Positions 1 through 5,217 of a stretch of 5,438 bases of DNA are shown one piece after another. The notes beneath the pieces are model-generated. The model worked only from the letters and a program-made list of their open reading frames with translations, did not search any database and was not told the origin of the DNA. The stretch covers positions 1 to 5,438 of the forward strand of contig CATEEE010000211.1 of the NCBI GenBank assembly GCA_949499045.1. The letters run 5' to 3'. The position numbers and the translations under genes were made by a program. Source of the DNA: Marinobacterium sp. xm-d-530. Its GTDB lineage: Bacteria > Pseudomonadota > Gammaproteobacteria > Pseudomonadales > Balneatricaceae. Numbering within the stretch: position 1 is the stretch's first letter; each line of letters begins with the position of its first letter.

Positions 1-34
1 AAATAAAAAAGGCCCGCAATCTCTGCAAGCCTTT
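1..34 (-). terminator. Intrinsic terminator downstream of tRNA-Phe
   Basis: Read on the minus strand, a 10-bp stem (AAAGGCTTGC pairing with GCGGGCCTTT, two G-U pairs) encloses a 7-nt loop and runs into a T-rich tract (TTTTTTATTT). The arms are at 25-34 and 8-17 and the T tract at 1-10. It begins 5 nt after the CCA end of the tRNA gene, where a stable-RNA terminator is expected. It probably also ends readthrough from the asmA-mutY-yggX operon, since no other terminator is seen between yggX and the tRNA. Confidence 0.9.
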
Positions 35-39
35 AATAT

Positions 40-115
40 TGGTGCCTCGAGGCGGAATCGAACCACCGACACGAGGATTTTCAATCCTCTGCTCTACCAA
101 CTGAGCTATCGAGGC
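40..115 (-). tRNA. tRNA-Phe (anticodon GAA)
   Basis: The reverse complement folds as a complete 76-nt cloverleaf. The acceptor arms GCCTCGA and TCGAGGC pair perfectly. The D arm is GCTC/GAGC, and the anticodon stem GAGGA/TCCTC holds loop TTGAAAA, giving anticodon GAA (phenylalanine). The T arm GGTGG/CCGCC (one G-U pair) carries the canonical TTCGATT loop. Discriminator A and an encoded CCA complete the 3' end. The variable region GTGTC is of the short class I type. It lies 67 nt downstream of yggX on the same strand, has its own promoter and is followed at once by a terminator. It supplies the GAA tRNA that reads UUU and UUC codons. Confidence 0.97.
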
Positions 116-133
116 AACTCATTGGAGGCGCGT

Positions 134-162
134 ATTAAACCGAGATCTGCTTTGGGTGTCAA
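134..162 (-). promoter_or_regulatory. Sigma70 promoter of tRNA-Phe with GC-rich discriminator
   Basis: On the minus strand a perfect -35 TTGACA (157-162) is separated by exactly 17 nt from a -10 TTTAAT (134-139, five of six consensus bases). The bases after the -10 read ACGCGCC, a GC-rich discriminator typical of growth-rate and stringently controlled stable-RNA promoters. The start site would fall near 127, leaving a 5' leader of about 11 nt to be removed by RNase P. The promoter sits wholly in the 67-nt gap between yggX and the tRNA. Stringent control is inferred from the discriminator only. Confidence 0.85.
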
Positions 163-182
163 CAGTCTGATTTAAAAAATGT

Positions 183-452
183 TTATTTAGTGGGTACGTA
201 GCCTTCCGCTTTCTCAAAATCTTCACCTGCGAAGAACTTTTGCATTTCGCCTTGTAAGAATTTGCGTGATTCGGGGTCCATCATGTTGAGGTGTTTTTCA
301 TTGATCAACATGGTTTGGTGATCGGTCCACTCTTGCCATGCTTTTTTAGAGATGTTGTCGAAGACGTCTTGGCCGATTGGGCCTGGGTAGGGTGCGCGCT
401 CTAGGCCTTCTAGTTCTTCTTGGTACTTACGACAAAATACGGTGCGTGACAT
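183..452 (-). CDS. yggX: Probable Fe(2+)-trafficking protein YggX
   Basis: This 89-residue protein is the usual full length for the YggX family: small cytoplasmic proteins linked to iron handling, protection of Fe-S clusters and resistance to superoxide. The family hallmarks are visible: N-terminal MSRTVFC with the conserved Cys7, a YPG motif at 22-24, the IS-K-AW--W stretch at about 34-42, the almost invariant block QTMLINEKHLNMM at 46-58, and the C-terminal EGYVP at 83-87. The ATG is supported by AAGGAG six bases upstream. The gene starts inside the end of mutY (26-nt overlap), so translational coupling is likely. The mutY-yggX pairing is conserved in gammaproteobacteria, and MutY is itself a 4Fe-4S enzyme acting on oxidative lesions, which fits a shared oxidative-stress role. 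The biochemical function of the family is less settled than its identity. Confidence 0.96.
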   Translation of the reverse strand: MSRTVFCRKYQEELEGLERAPYPGPIGQDVFDNISKKAWQEWTDHQTMLINEKHLNMMDPESRKFLQGEMQKFFAGEDFEKAEGYVPTK

Positions 453-1503
453 TTAACTCTCCTTGTGTTGCGCTGAGTGTTTGAATGAGTGTCTTAACAG
501 GCGCCGCTAAGCCAACTTCGCTAGGTTGTACGCTGTTATACCAGAGTGTGGTTCGCTCTTCCATGACGTGATCGACGTGTAGGTCTTCAACATTAATGAC
601 GACAGGTGTGATCTCTAGGTGGTAGTGCGAGAAGGTGTGTCTAAACGGCTCTAAAATCTTTAGTCTGTTTTGATTGATTCTCCAGTCTACTTCTATATCC
701 CGTAGGTCTGTGACTTCTGGAAAGCTCCACAATCCCCCCCATATACCTACAGCAGGTCTCTGCTCTATTAGGAACCGGGCACCATCTTTTATCAGCAGCA
801 TGTAGGTCTGCTTCGTTGGCTTCTCTTTTTTCGGTTTTGATCCGGGAAAGTCTGTAACGCGATCGGCTTTTAATGCCAAACAGCTCTCGCTGATCGGGCA
901 GTCACCACAACGCGGTTTGGAGCGTGTGCAGAGTGTGGCACCTAGATCCATCATCGCTTGGGTGTAGTCTGCGTTTCGTCTATCTGGCGTCAATGCTTCA
1001 GCGTGCTCCCAAAGTCTCTTTGCGACTTGGGTGTTCCCGGGCCAGCCTTCAACTGCAAAGTACCGTGCTAAGACGCGTTTTACATTGCCATCTAGAATGG
1101 CCGCTTTGGTACCGTATGCAATCGAACTTACTGCGGCCGCAGTCGATCGTCCTACCCCAGGAAGTTGCTCAAGCAGTTGGGGGTCTTGTGGGAATTGACC
1201 ATCAAACTCGTTGACGATCATGTGAGCAGCTTTGTGCAGGTTTCTGGCTCGTGCGTAGTAACCCAGCCCGGTCCAGTGGTGTAACACTTCATCGATCGGT
1301 GCTTTGGCTAAGTCTTCAACCGTGGGAAATCGCGCCATAAACGCGTTGTAGTAGGGAATGACGGTGGCAACTTGGGTCTGCTGCAACATGATTTCAGAGA
1401 TCCAAGTGTTGTAAGCGCTTTTAGTCTGTTGCCAGGGTAGATGTTTGCGACCGTGTTGATCAAACCATTGCAACACGATCGCAGAGAAGTGACTGTTGTC
1501 CAT
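427..1503 (-). CDS. mutY: Adenine DNA glycosylase MutY
   Basis: MutY removes adenine mispaired with 8-oxoguanine (and with G) in base-excision repair of oxidative DNA damage. The 358-residue length is normal for the family. The N-terminal HhH-GPD glycosylase domain covers about residues 8-210: E37 in the SEIMLQQTQV motif is the catalytic acid, the helix-hairpin-helix is LPGVGRSTA (114-122), and D138 in ILDGNV is the catalytic aspartate. A 4Fe-4S cluster is ligated by C192, C199, C202 and C208 (C-X6-C-X2-C-X5-C). From about 230 to the end runs the Nudix-like domain that recognises 8-oxoG, including EQRP and GIWGGLWSFPE. All key residues are present, so the enzyme should be active. It starts 12 nt after the asmA stop with a weak purine-rich site (AAAGAG), suggesting cotranscription with asmA, and its 3' end overlaps yggX by 26 nt. 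EndoIII (Nth) is excluded by the Nudix-like domain. Confidence 0.98.
   Translation of the reverse strand: MDNSHFSAIVLQWFDQHGRKHLPWQQTKSAYNTWISEIMLQQTQVATVIPYYNAFMARFPTVEDLAKAPIDEVLHHWTGLGYYARARNLHKAAHMIVNEFDGQFPQDPQLLEQLPGVGRSTAAAVSSIAYGTKAAILDGNVKRVLARYFAVEGWPGNTQVAKRLWEHAEALTPDRRNADYTQAMMDLGATLCTRSKPRCGDCPISESCLALKADRVTDFPGSKPKKEKPTKQTYMLLIKDGARFLIEQRPAVGIWGGLWSFPEVTDLRDIEVDWRINQNRLKILEPFRHTFSHYHLEITPVVINVEDLHVDHVMEERTTLWYNSVQPSEVGLAAPVKTLIQTLSATQGELNVTHRILS
459..464 (-). promoter_or_regulatory. Shine-Dalgarno of yggX, inside mutY
   Basis: AAGGAG on the minus strand, six bases before the yggX ATG. It lies within the last codons of mutY, so ribosomes translating mutY cross the yggX initiation region before terminating 23 nt past the yggX start. 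Confidence 0.8.
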
Positions 1504-1515
1504 TCGGTCTCTTTA

Positions 1516-3069
1516 CTAATTACCGAACAGCCCCTTAATAAGTGATACGGCGTCTTGGCTTTTCAGCTGTTCGCCCAATTTATCTTTAAGAGAGTCCTGC
1601 AACTTCTCTTTGGCTTGCTGTTCGAGTGCTTCTTTTTTCTTGTCGATCTCTGCTTGCAGCTTCTCTCCAGCTACTTTCTTCAGCATGTCACCGACAAAAC
1701 GCGTATCCAGTTTGCAGAGTTTAACAGGGTCGGTATCAAATGCGCCTCTGCAATTGACTGGGATACGGGTGCCACGCAGTGCTGGATTGATGCCACAGCT
1801 TTTTTGGAATAGATCCTCATTGATGGTCAGGCCAAGGGTGTAATCTAGCGACTGTTTGGGCAGGTTAATGGTCCCATTGGCGTCTAAATTGGCGGCATCG
1901 ACACTCGCTAATAACTCTGGATTGGTCACAACCCCATTTTTGATAATGAAATCACTATTCAGGTTAGCGATCGGGGTGGTTTTATCGACTTGATCGGGGT
2001 TGAAGCCGAGTGAAGTGATGTTTTCGATCTTTTGGCAAAGCTCCTGTGCCATATCGATCCCTTTAATCACCCCTTCATCAGCAGTCAGTGTCATTTTGCC
2101 GTTCAGGTTTTCAATGAACGATTTAACCGATGTGCCTTTTGTACTTAGCGTTCCCGCTAGATCGACTTTTGCCGATAGTATGGGATCTTCCATTGCCAGT
2201 GCCATCAGTTGTTCGGCTGCAATGTCTTTGAACGTTGGACTGAACACCAGCGTTGGTACCTTGTTATTTGCTCGGAGCTCCGCGGTTGCCTTTAAAGAGC
2301 CGCCAAAGGCTTTAGCGTCTAACTGATCAACGGTGAGTACACCGCCTTTTGTTTTGGCACTCAGTTTAATATCAGAAATGGTCTGCTTTTTAATGATAAG
2401 GGTGTCGAGCGATAACTGATAGGTTGAGTTGTCGGCGATGGGCAGTGATAGCTCGATAGGGTCTGTTGGCCAGCCCTTGTCTGAGGTTTCGTTAACCGTT
2501 TCACTCTGTCTAGTGGGTAGGTAGCGATCCAAATCGATTCGATCGCTCGCTAGATTGACCTGCATCGCAAGGCTGTTTAGATCGATGGTTGTTGATCCTT
2601 TAAAGCGACTCTCGTCAAAAAGAAGATCAATGTTAGACAGGGTTAAAGTCTGTTGTTCTGTATTGAATCGCAGCGCAGTGGTCAGATCGATGGATAGATC
2701 GAGATTGCCCTTGTCTTGGTTAGGTACAGTGAGCATTAATCCTTTAATTTGAATGCTATCCGCTTCTATTTGTCCGCCAAACAGTGCAGGGATGCTGATA
2801 ATGGCTCTGGCGTTGTTTAGGGTCGCCTGCTGATTGTCGCTAAATTGTGCAGAGATATCGCTGAGCTCAACGGCAAGAGCTGGGTAGAGTGACCAGCCAA
2901 TCGGGCCATTGATTGCCAGTTCAATGCCGGCTTTTTCTTTAGCTTGTCTCTCGATTTCGGCTTTGTACTCGTTGGGATCGAATAGGTAGGCCATGTAGCC
3001 CGCCAGTGCGCCTACTATTAAAATAGCGATGACTAAAAGGGCGATGATAATTCGAATAGCGACTTTCAT
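1516..3069 (-). CDS. asmA: AsmA family protein, inner-membrane anchored
   Basis: An AsmA family protein of 517 residues, somewhat shorter than E. coli AsmA (about 617). AsmA-like proteins are inner-membrane-anchored periplasmic proteins tied to outer-membrane biogenesis and, for several relatives, phospholipid transport between membranes. A signal-anchor helix spans about residues 4-28, followed by the typical DPNEYK segment, the IE-QA--KAGIEL-I-G-IGWSLYP motif and a long beta-rich periplasmic region. The C-terminal AsmA signature is GKMTLTADEGVIKGIDM near 324-340. Four cysteines (345, 425, 440, 452) could form periplasmic disulfides. A charged, Lys/Glu/Gln-rich helical stretch covers about 465-505, before the terminal IKGLFGN. 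I chose the ATG at 3069 because GGAAAA lies just upstream; an in-frame TTG at 3081 would add only four residues and overlaps that site. First gene of the asmA-mutY-yggX unit and divergent from hisB. Family membership is certain; the exact substrate is unknown. Confidence 0.9.
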   Translation of the reverse strand: MKVAIRIIIALLVIAILIVGALAGYMAYLFDPNEYKAEIERQAKEKAGIELAINGPIGWSLYPALAVELSDISAQFSDNQQATLNNARAIISIPALFGGQIEADSIQIKGLMLTVPNQDKGNLDLSIDLTTALRFNTEQQTLTLSNIDLLFDESRFKGSTTIDLNSLAMQVNLASDRIDLDRYLPTRQSETVNETSDKGWPTDPIELSLPIADNSTYQLSLDTLIIKKQTISDIKLSAKTKGGVLTVDQLDAKAFGGSLKATAELRANNKVPTLVFSPTFKDIAAEQLMALAMEDPILSAKVDLAGTLSTKGTSVKSFIENLNGKMTLTADEGVIKGIDMAQELCQKIENITSLGFNPDQVDKTTPIANLNSDFIIKNGVVTNPELLASVDAANLDANGTINLPKQSLDYTLGLTINEDLFQKSCGINPALRGTRIPVNCRGAFDTDPVKLCKLDTRFVGDMLKKVAGEKLQAEIDKKKEALEQQAKEKLQDSLKDKLGEQLKSQDAVSLIKGLFGN

Positions 3070-3073
3070 AGTG

Positions 3074-3079
3074 TTTTCC
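3074..3079 (-). promoter_or_regulatory. Shine-Dalgarno that sets the asmA start
   Basis: GGAAAA on the minus strand, four bases before the ATG at 3069. The alternative TTG start (3079-3081) overlaps this site and has no ribosome binding site of its own, so the ATG is preferred. Confidence 0.6.
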
Positions 3080-3098
3080 AAATTAGTGATTTACATTC

Positions 3099-3126
3099 AG
3101 TGTAGTCGAAAATTAAAAAAAGCCAG
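3099..3126 (-). promoter_or_regulatory. Candidate promoter of asmA-mutY-yggX
   Basis: On the minus strand the -10 is TACACT (3099-3104). The best -35 match is weak: CTGGCT (3121-3126) with a 16-nt spacer that contains a run of seven T. The start site would be near 3092, giving an untranslated leader of about 22 nt. The -10 is convincing, but the -35 matches only three consensus bases, so the promoter may be weak or activator-assisted. Confidence 0.5.
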
Positions 3127-3131
3127 TAAAC

Positions 3132-3161
3132 CTGACGTTTCCAGCGCGATTTCGCTATACT
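3132..3161 (+). promoter_or_regulatory. Sigma70 promoter of hisBHAF
   Basis: The -35 CTGACG (3132-3137, four of six consensus bases) and the -10 TATACT (3156-3161, five of six) are separated by 18 nt. Transcription should start near 3168, leaving about 25 nt before the hisB ATG. The spacer contains a small inverted repeat, GCGA-TT-TCGC (3146-3155), directly upstream of the -10, which might be an operator but is short enough to be chance. The leader is too short to encode a His-rich attenuator peptide. Confidence 0.7.
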
Positions 3162-3174
3162 TGCGCTTTGCGCA
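3162..3174 (+). other. Small GC-rich hairpin at the hisB transcription start
   Basis: TGCGC (3162-3166), loop TTT, GCGCA (3170-3174): a perfect 5-bp inverted repeat immediately after the -10 of hisB. If transcription starts at or before 3163 it would form a 5'-end mRNA hairpin; if it starts near 3168 the repeat is only a DNA dyad, possibly a protein site. No T tract follows, so it is not a terminator. It may have no function. Confidence 0.4.
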
Positions 3175-3192
3175 GGACTAGCGGAGAGAAAC

Positions 3193-3786
3193 ATGGCTGC
3201 ACGCACAGCAAACGTATCACGCGATACGCTAGAAACTCAGATCAGTGTTGAGATCAATTTAGACGGTACCGGTGAGTTTACAGCCGATACAGGTGTCCCT
3301 TTTCTTGAACACATGATGGACCAAATCTCGCGTCACGGCTTGATTGATATCAACGTCAAAGCGAACGGCGACACACACATCGATGATCACCACACGGTTG
3401 AAGATATCGGCATTACACTTGGCCAAGCGTTTAAACAGGCGGTCGGTGATAAGAAAGGTATTCGTCGTTATGGCCACGCCTACGTGCCGCTTGATGAAGC
3501 ATTGTCACGTGTTGTGATCGATTTCTCGGGTCGTCCAGGTCTAGAGATGCACGTCGATTTCGTTCGTGGTTCTGTTGGTGGTTTTGATGTCGATCTATTT
3601 GGCGAATTCTTTCACGGCTTCGTCAATCACGCTGGCGTAACGCTACACATCGATAACCTGCGTGGTAAGAATACTCACCACCAAGCTGAGACTGTGTTCA
3701 AAGCCTTTGGCCGTGCCCTGCGTATGGCGTTGGAGTTTGACGAGCGTGCTGAGGGCATCATGCCTTCAACCAAAGGGTGTCTTTAA
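3193..3786 (+). CDS. hisB: Imidazoleglycerol-phosphate dehydratase HisB (monofunctional)
   Basis: Catalyses the Mn-dependent dehydration of imidazoleglycerol phosphate to imidazole-acetol phosphate in histidine synthesis. The 197-residue length is that of the monofunctional enzyme; the N-terminal histidinol-phosphatase domain of the bifunctional enterobacterial HisB is absent, so that step must be encoded elsewhere. The two halves of the fold carry the metal-binding motifs: FLEHMMDQISRHG (37-49) and HIDDHHTVED (62-71) in the first, and FVNHAGVTLHID (143-154) and NTHHQAE (160-166) in the second. PLDEALSR (99-106) and the C-terminal PSTKGCL (191-197) are also typical. The ATG follows GGAGAG by four bases. 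First gene of the his cluster, with hisH starting 3 nt after its stop, so translational coupling is likely. Confidence 0.98.
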   Translation: MAARTANVSRDTLETQISVEINLDGTGEFTADTGVPFLEHMMDQISRHGLIDINVKANGDTHIDDHHTVEDIGITLGQAFKQAVGDKKGIRRYGHAYVPLDEALSRVVIDFSGRPGLEMHVDFVRGSVGGFDVDLFGEFFHGFVNHAGVTLHIDNLRGKNTHHQAETVFKAFGRALRMALEFDERAEGIMPSTKGCL

Positions 3787-3789
3787 GTT

Positions 3790-4440
3790 ATGAGCACAAT
3801 CGCCGTTATTGATTACGGTATGGGCAACCTGCACTCGGTTGCTAAAGCTCTGGAGCTGGTTTCGAACGACGGCACCCAAGTGCTTTTGACTGCAGATTCA
3901 CAGAAAGTTCGCGATGCGGATCGTGTTCTTCTGCCAGGTGTTGGCGCTATTCGCGATTGTGTTGCGGAGATGCGCCGACTGGGTGTGGATCAAGAAGTTA
4001 GCGAAGCTATCAGCTCTGGAAAGCCGTTTCTAGGTATCTGTGTGGGTTACCAAGCACTAACTAACTTCTCTGAAGAGAATGGTGGTGTGGAGTGTTTAGG
4101 CGAGTTTGAAGGCCGTGTTAACTTCTTTGGTAAAGACTTAAAAGATGACAAGGGCGAGAAGCTTAAAGTGCCACACATGGGTTGGAACCAAGTTCAGCAG
4201 AGCATTGATCACCCGTTATGGCAGGGCATAGAAAATGACACACGTTTCTATTTCGTCCATAGCTACTATGTAAAATTAGCGGATCAGGCACTGGTTGCCG
4301 GCACCGCAGATTACGGTGTCGACTTTGATGTCGCACTGGCTAAGGACAATGTTTTTGCCACCCAGTTTCACCCTGAGAAGAGCTCGAAAGCGGGCCTTCA
4401 GCTTCTAAAGAATTTTGTAAATTGGAACGGCCAAGCGTAA
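3790..4440 (+). CDS. hisH: Imidazole glycerol phosphate synthase, glutaminase subunit HisH
   Basis: Class I glutamine amidotransferase subunit. It hydrolyses glutamine and passes ammonia to HisF, which makes imidazoleglycerol phosphate and AICAR from PRFAR. It has 216 residues, a normal length. Visible hallmarks are IDYGMGNLHSV (7-17), the oxyanion strand PGVG (49-52), the nucleophile C84 in GICVGYQ, PHMGWN (128-133), FVHSYY (155-160), and the catalytic pair H194 and E196 in TQFHPEKSS. The complete Cys-His-Glu triad indicates an active enzyme. The nucleophile elbow reads GICVGYQ rather than the commoner GICLGMQ, a mild variation. Its start is 3 nt from the hisB stop. The only purine-rich site, AAAGGG at 3772-3777, is 12 bases away, so initiation probably depends on coupling to hisB. 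The partner hisF lies downstream in the same cluster. Confidence 0.97.
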   Translation: MSTIAVIDYGMGNLHSVAKALELVSNDGTQVLLTADSQKVRDADRVLLPGVGAIRDCVAEMRRLGVDQEVSEAISSGKPFLGICVGYQALTNFSEENGGVECLGEFEGRVNFFGKDLKDDKGEKLKVPHMGWNQVQQSIDHPLWQGIENDTRFYFVHSYYVKLADQALVAGTADYGVDFDVALAKDNVFATQFHPEKSSKAGLQLLKNFVNWNGQA

Positions 4441-4451
4441 GTCGTTCACCT

Positions 4452-4456
4452 AAGGA
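4452..4456 (+). promoter_or_regulatory. Shine-Dalgarno that sets the hisA start
   Basis: AAGGA ten bases before the ATG at 4467, in the 26-nt gap between hisH and hisA. It supports the short start over an in-frame TTG at 4422 inside hisH. Confidence 0.7.
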
Positions 4457-4466
4457 AACAGCTTCA

Positions 4467-5207
4467 ATGTTAATTATCCCTGCGATTGATCTTAAAGACG
4501 GTAAATGTGTACGCCTGCGTCAGGGGCGTATGGATGATTCAACCGTATTCTCTGATAACCCTGTTGACATGGCGGCTAAGTGGGTGGATGCAGGTTGTCG
4601 CCGTTTGCACTTAGTGGATTTGAACGGTGCGTTCGCAGGCGAGCCAGTCAATGGCGGTATCGTGCGTGAGATAGCAAAAGCTTACCCAGATCTTCCAATT
4701 CAGATCGGTGGCGGTATTCGTTCAGCAGAGACCATTGAAGCTTACTTAGATGCTGGTGTCTCTTATGTGATCATCGGTACTAAAGCGGTGAAAGAGCCCG
4801 AGTTTGTTACCGAGATGTGTAAGGCGTTTCCGGGCAACATCATTGTCGGTCTTGATGCGCAAGATGGCCGCGTGGCGATTGATGGTTGGGCAGAAGTGAC
4901 TGACGTGATGGCCGTTGACCTTGCTAAACGTTTCCGTGATGACGGTGTCTCTTCAATTGTTTATACCGATATTGCACGTGATGGCATGATGCAGGGTGTG
5001 AACGTGGAAGCGACGGTTGATCTAGCCGTACAGGGCGGTATTCCGGTTGTGGCTTCAGGCGGCGTCACGAACATCGACGATATCCGTGCACTGGCCGAAG
5101 TCGCTGATCAAGGCATCTTGGGTGCTATTACCGGCCGTGCGATTTACGAGGGCACGCTCGATGTTGCTGAAGCACAGGCTCTTAGCGATCAGCTAACCGC
5201 TAAGTAA
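4467..5207 (+). CDS. hisA: ProFAR isomerase HisA (phosphoribosylformimino-AICAR-P isomerase)
   Basis: Catalyses the Amadori rearrangement of ProFAR to PRFAR, the substrate of HisH/HisF. It has 246 residues, normal for this single-domain (beta/alpha)8 barrel. The N-terminal IIPAIDLKDGKCVRL holds the catalytic base D8. GGGIR (81-85) and the later SGGV (197-200) and GRAIYEG (223-229) are the phosphate-binding turns of the two half-barrels. D130 in VGLDAQDG is the expected catalytic acid, and TDIARDGM (167-174) is a family motif. The start is placed at 4467 because MLIIPAID is the usual N terminus; the longer reading from TTG at 4422 would add 15 residues unlike the family and overlap hisH. HisF, the paralogous barrel, follows after 10 nt. 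A bifunctional PriA-type enzyme is unlikely in this lineage. Confidence 0.97.
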   Translation: MLIIPAIDLKDGKCVRLRQGRMDDSTVFSDNPVDMAAKWVDAGCRRLHLVDLNGAFAGEPVNGGIVREIAKAYPDLPIQIGGGIRSAETIEAYLDAGVSYVIIGTKAVKEPEFVTEMCKAFPGNIIVGLDAQDGRVAIDGWAEVTDVMAVDLAKRFRDDGVSSIVYTDIARDGMMQGVNVEATVDLAVQGGIPVVASGGVTNIDDIRALAEVADQGILGAITGRAIYEGTLDVAEAQALSDQLTAK

Positions 5208-5210
5208 GGA
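5206..5210 (+). promoter_or_regulatory. Shine-Dalgarno of hisF, overlapping the hisA stop
   Basis: AAGGA seven bases before the hisF ATG. Its first bases are the last two of the hisA TAA stop, so terminating hisA ribosomes are placed at the hisF start. Confidence 0.75.
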
Positions 5211-5217
5211 CATATTC

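Noticed and set aside
1..40. Integration (att) site at the tRNA-Phe 3' end
   Set aside because: tRNA 3' ends are common att sites, but no integrase, direct repeat or foreign DNA is visible; the flank is the normal terminator.
924..1214. 96-residue plus-strand open frame inside mutY
   Set aside because: Antisense shadow of a well-supported mutY; no ribosome site and no recognisable protein features.
1555..2752. Plus-strand open frames of 65-108 residues opposite asmA
   Set aside because: Low-complexity, Ser/Phe/Leu-rich antisense shadows of asmA; no family features.
3070..3081. TTG start adding four residues to AsmA
   Set aside because: The TTG overlaps the Shine-Dalgarno of the ATG at 3069, which gives the usual short N terminus before the membrane helix.
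3162..3192. hisL-like attenuator leader before hisB
   Set aside because: No His-codon run, no terminator/antiterminator pair and only about 25 nt of leader.
3259..3477. 72-residue minus-strand frame opposite hisB
   Set aside because: Shadow of the highly conserved hisB coding sequence.
4422..4466. TTG start extending HisA by 15 residues into hisH
   Set aside because: The extension is unlike HisA N termini, overlaps hisH and has no ribosome site; ATG at 4467 has AAGGA and the standard MLIIPAID start.
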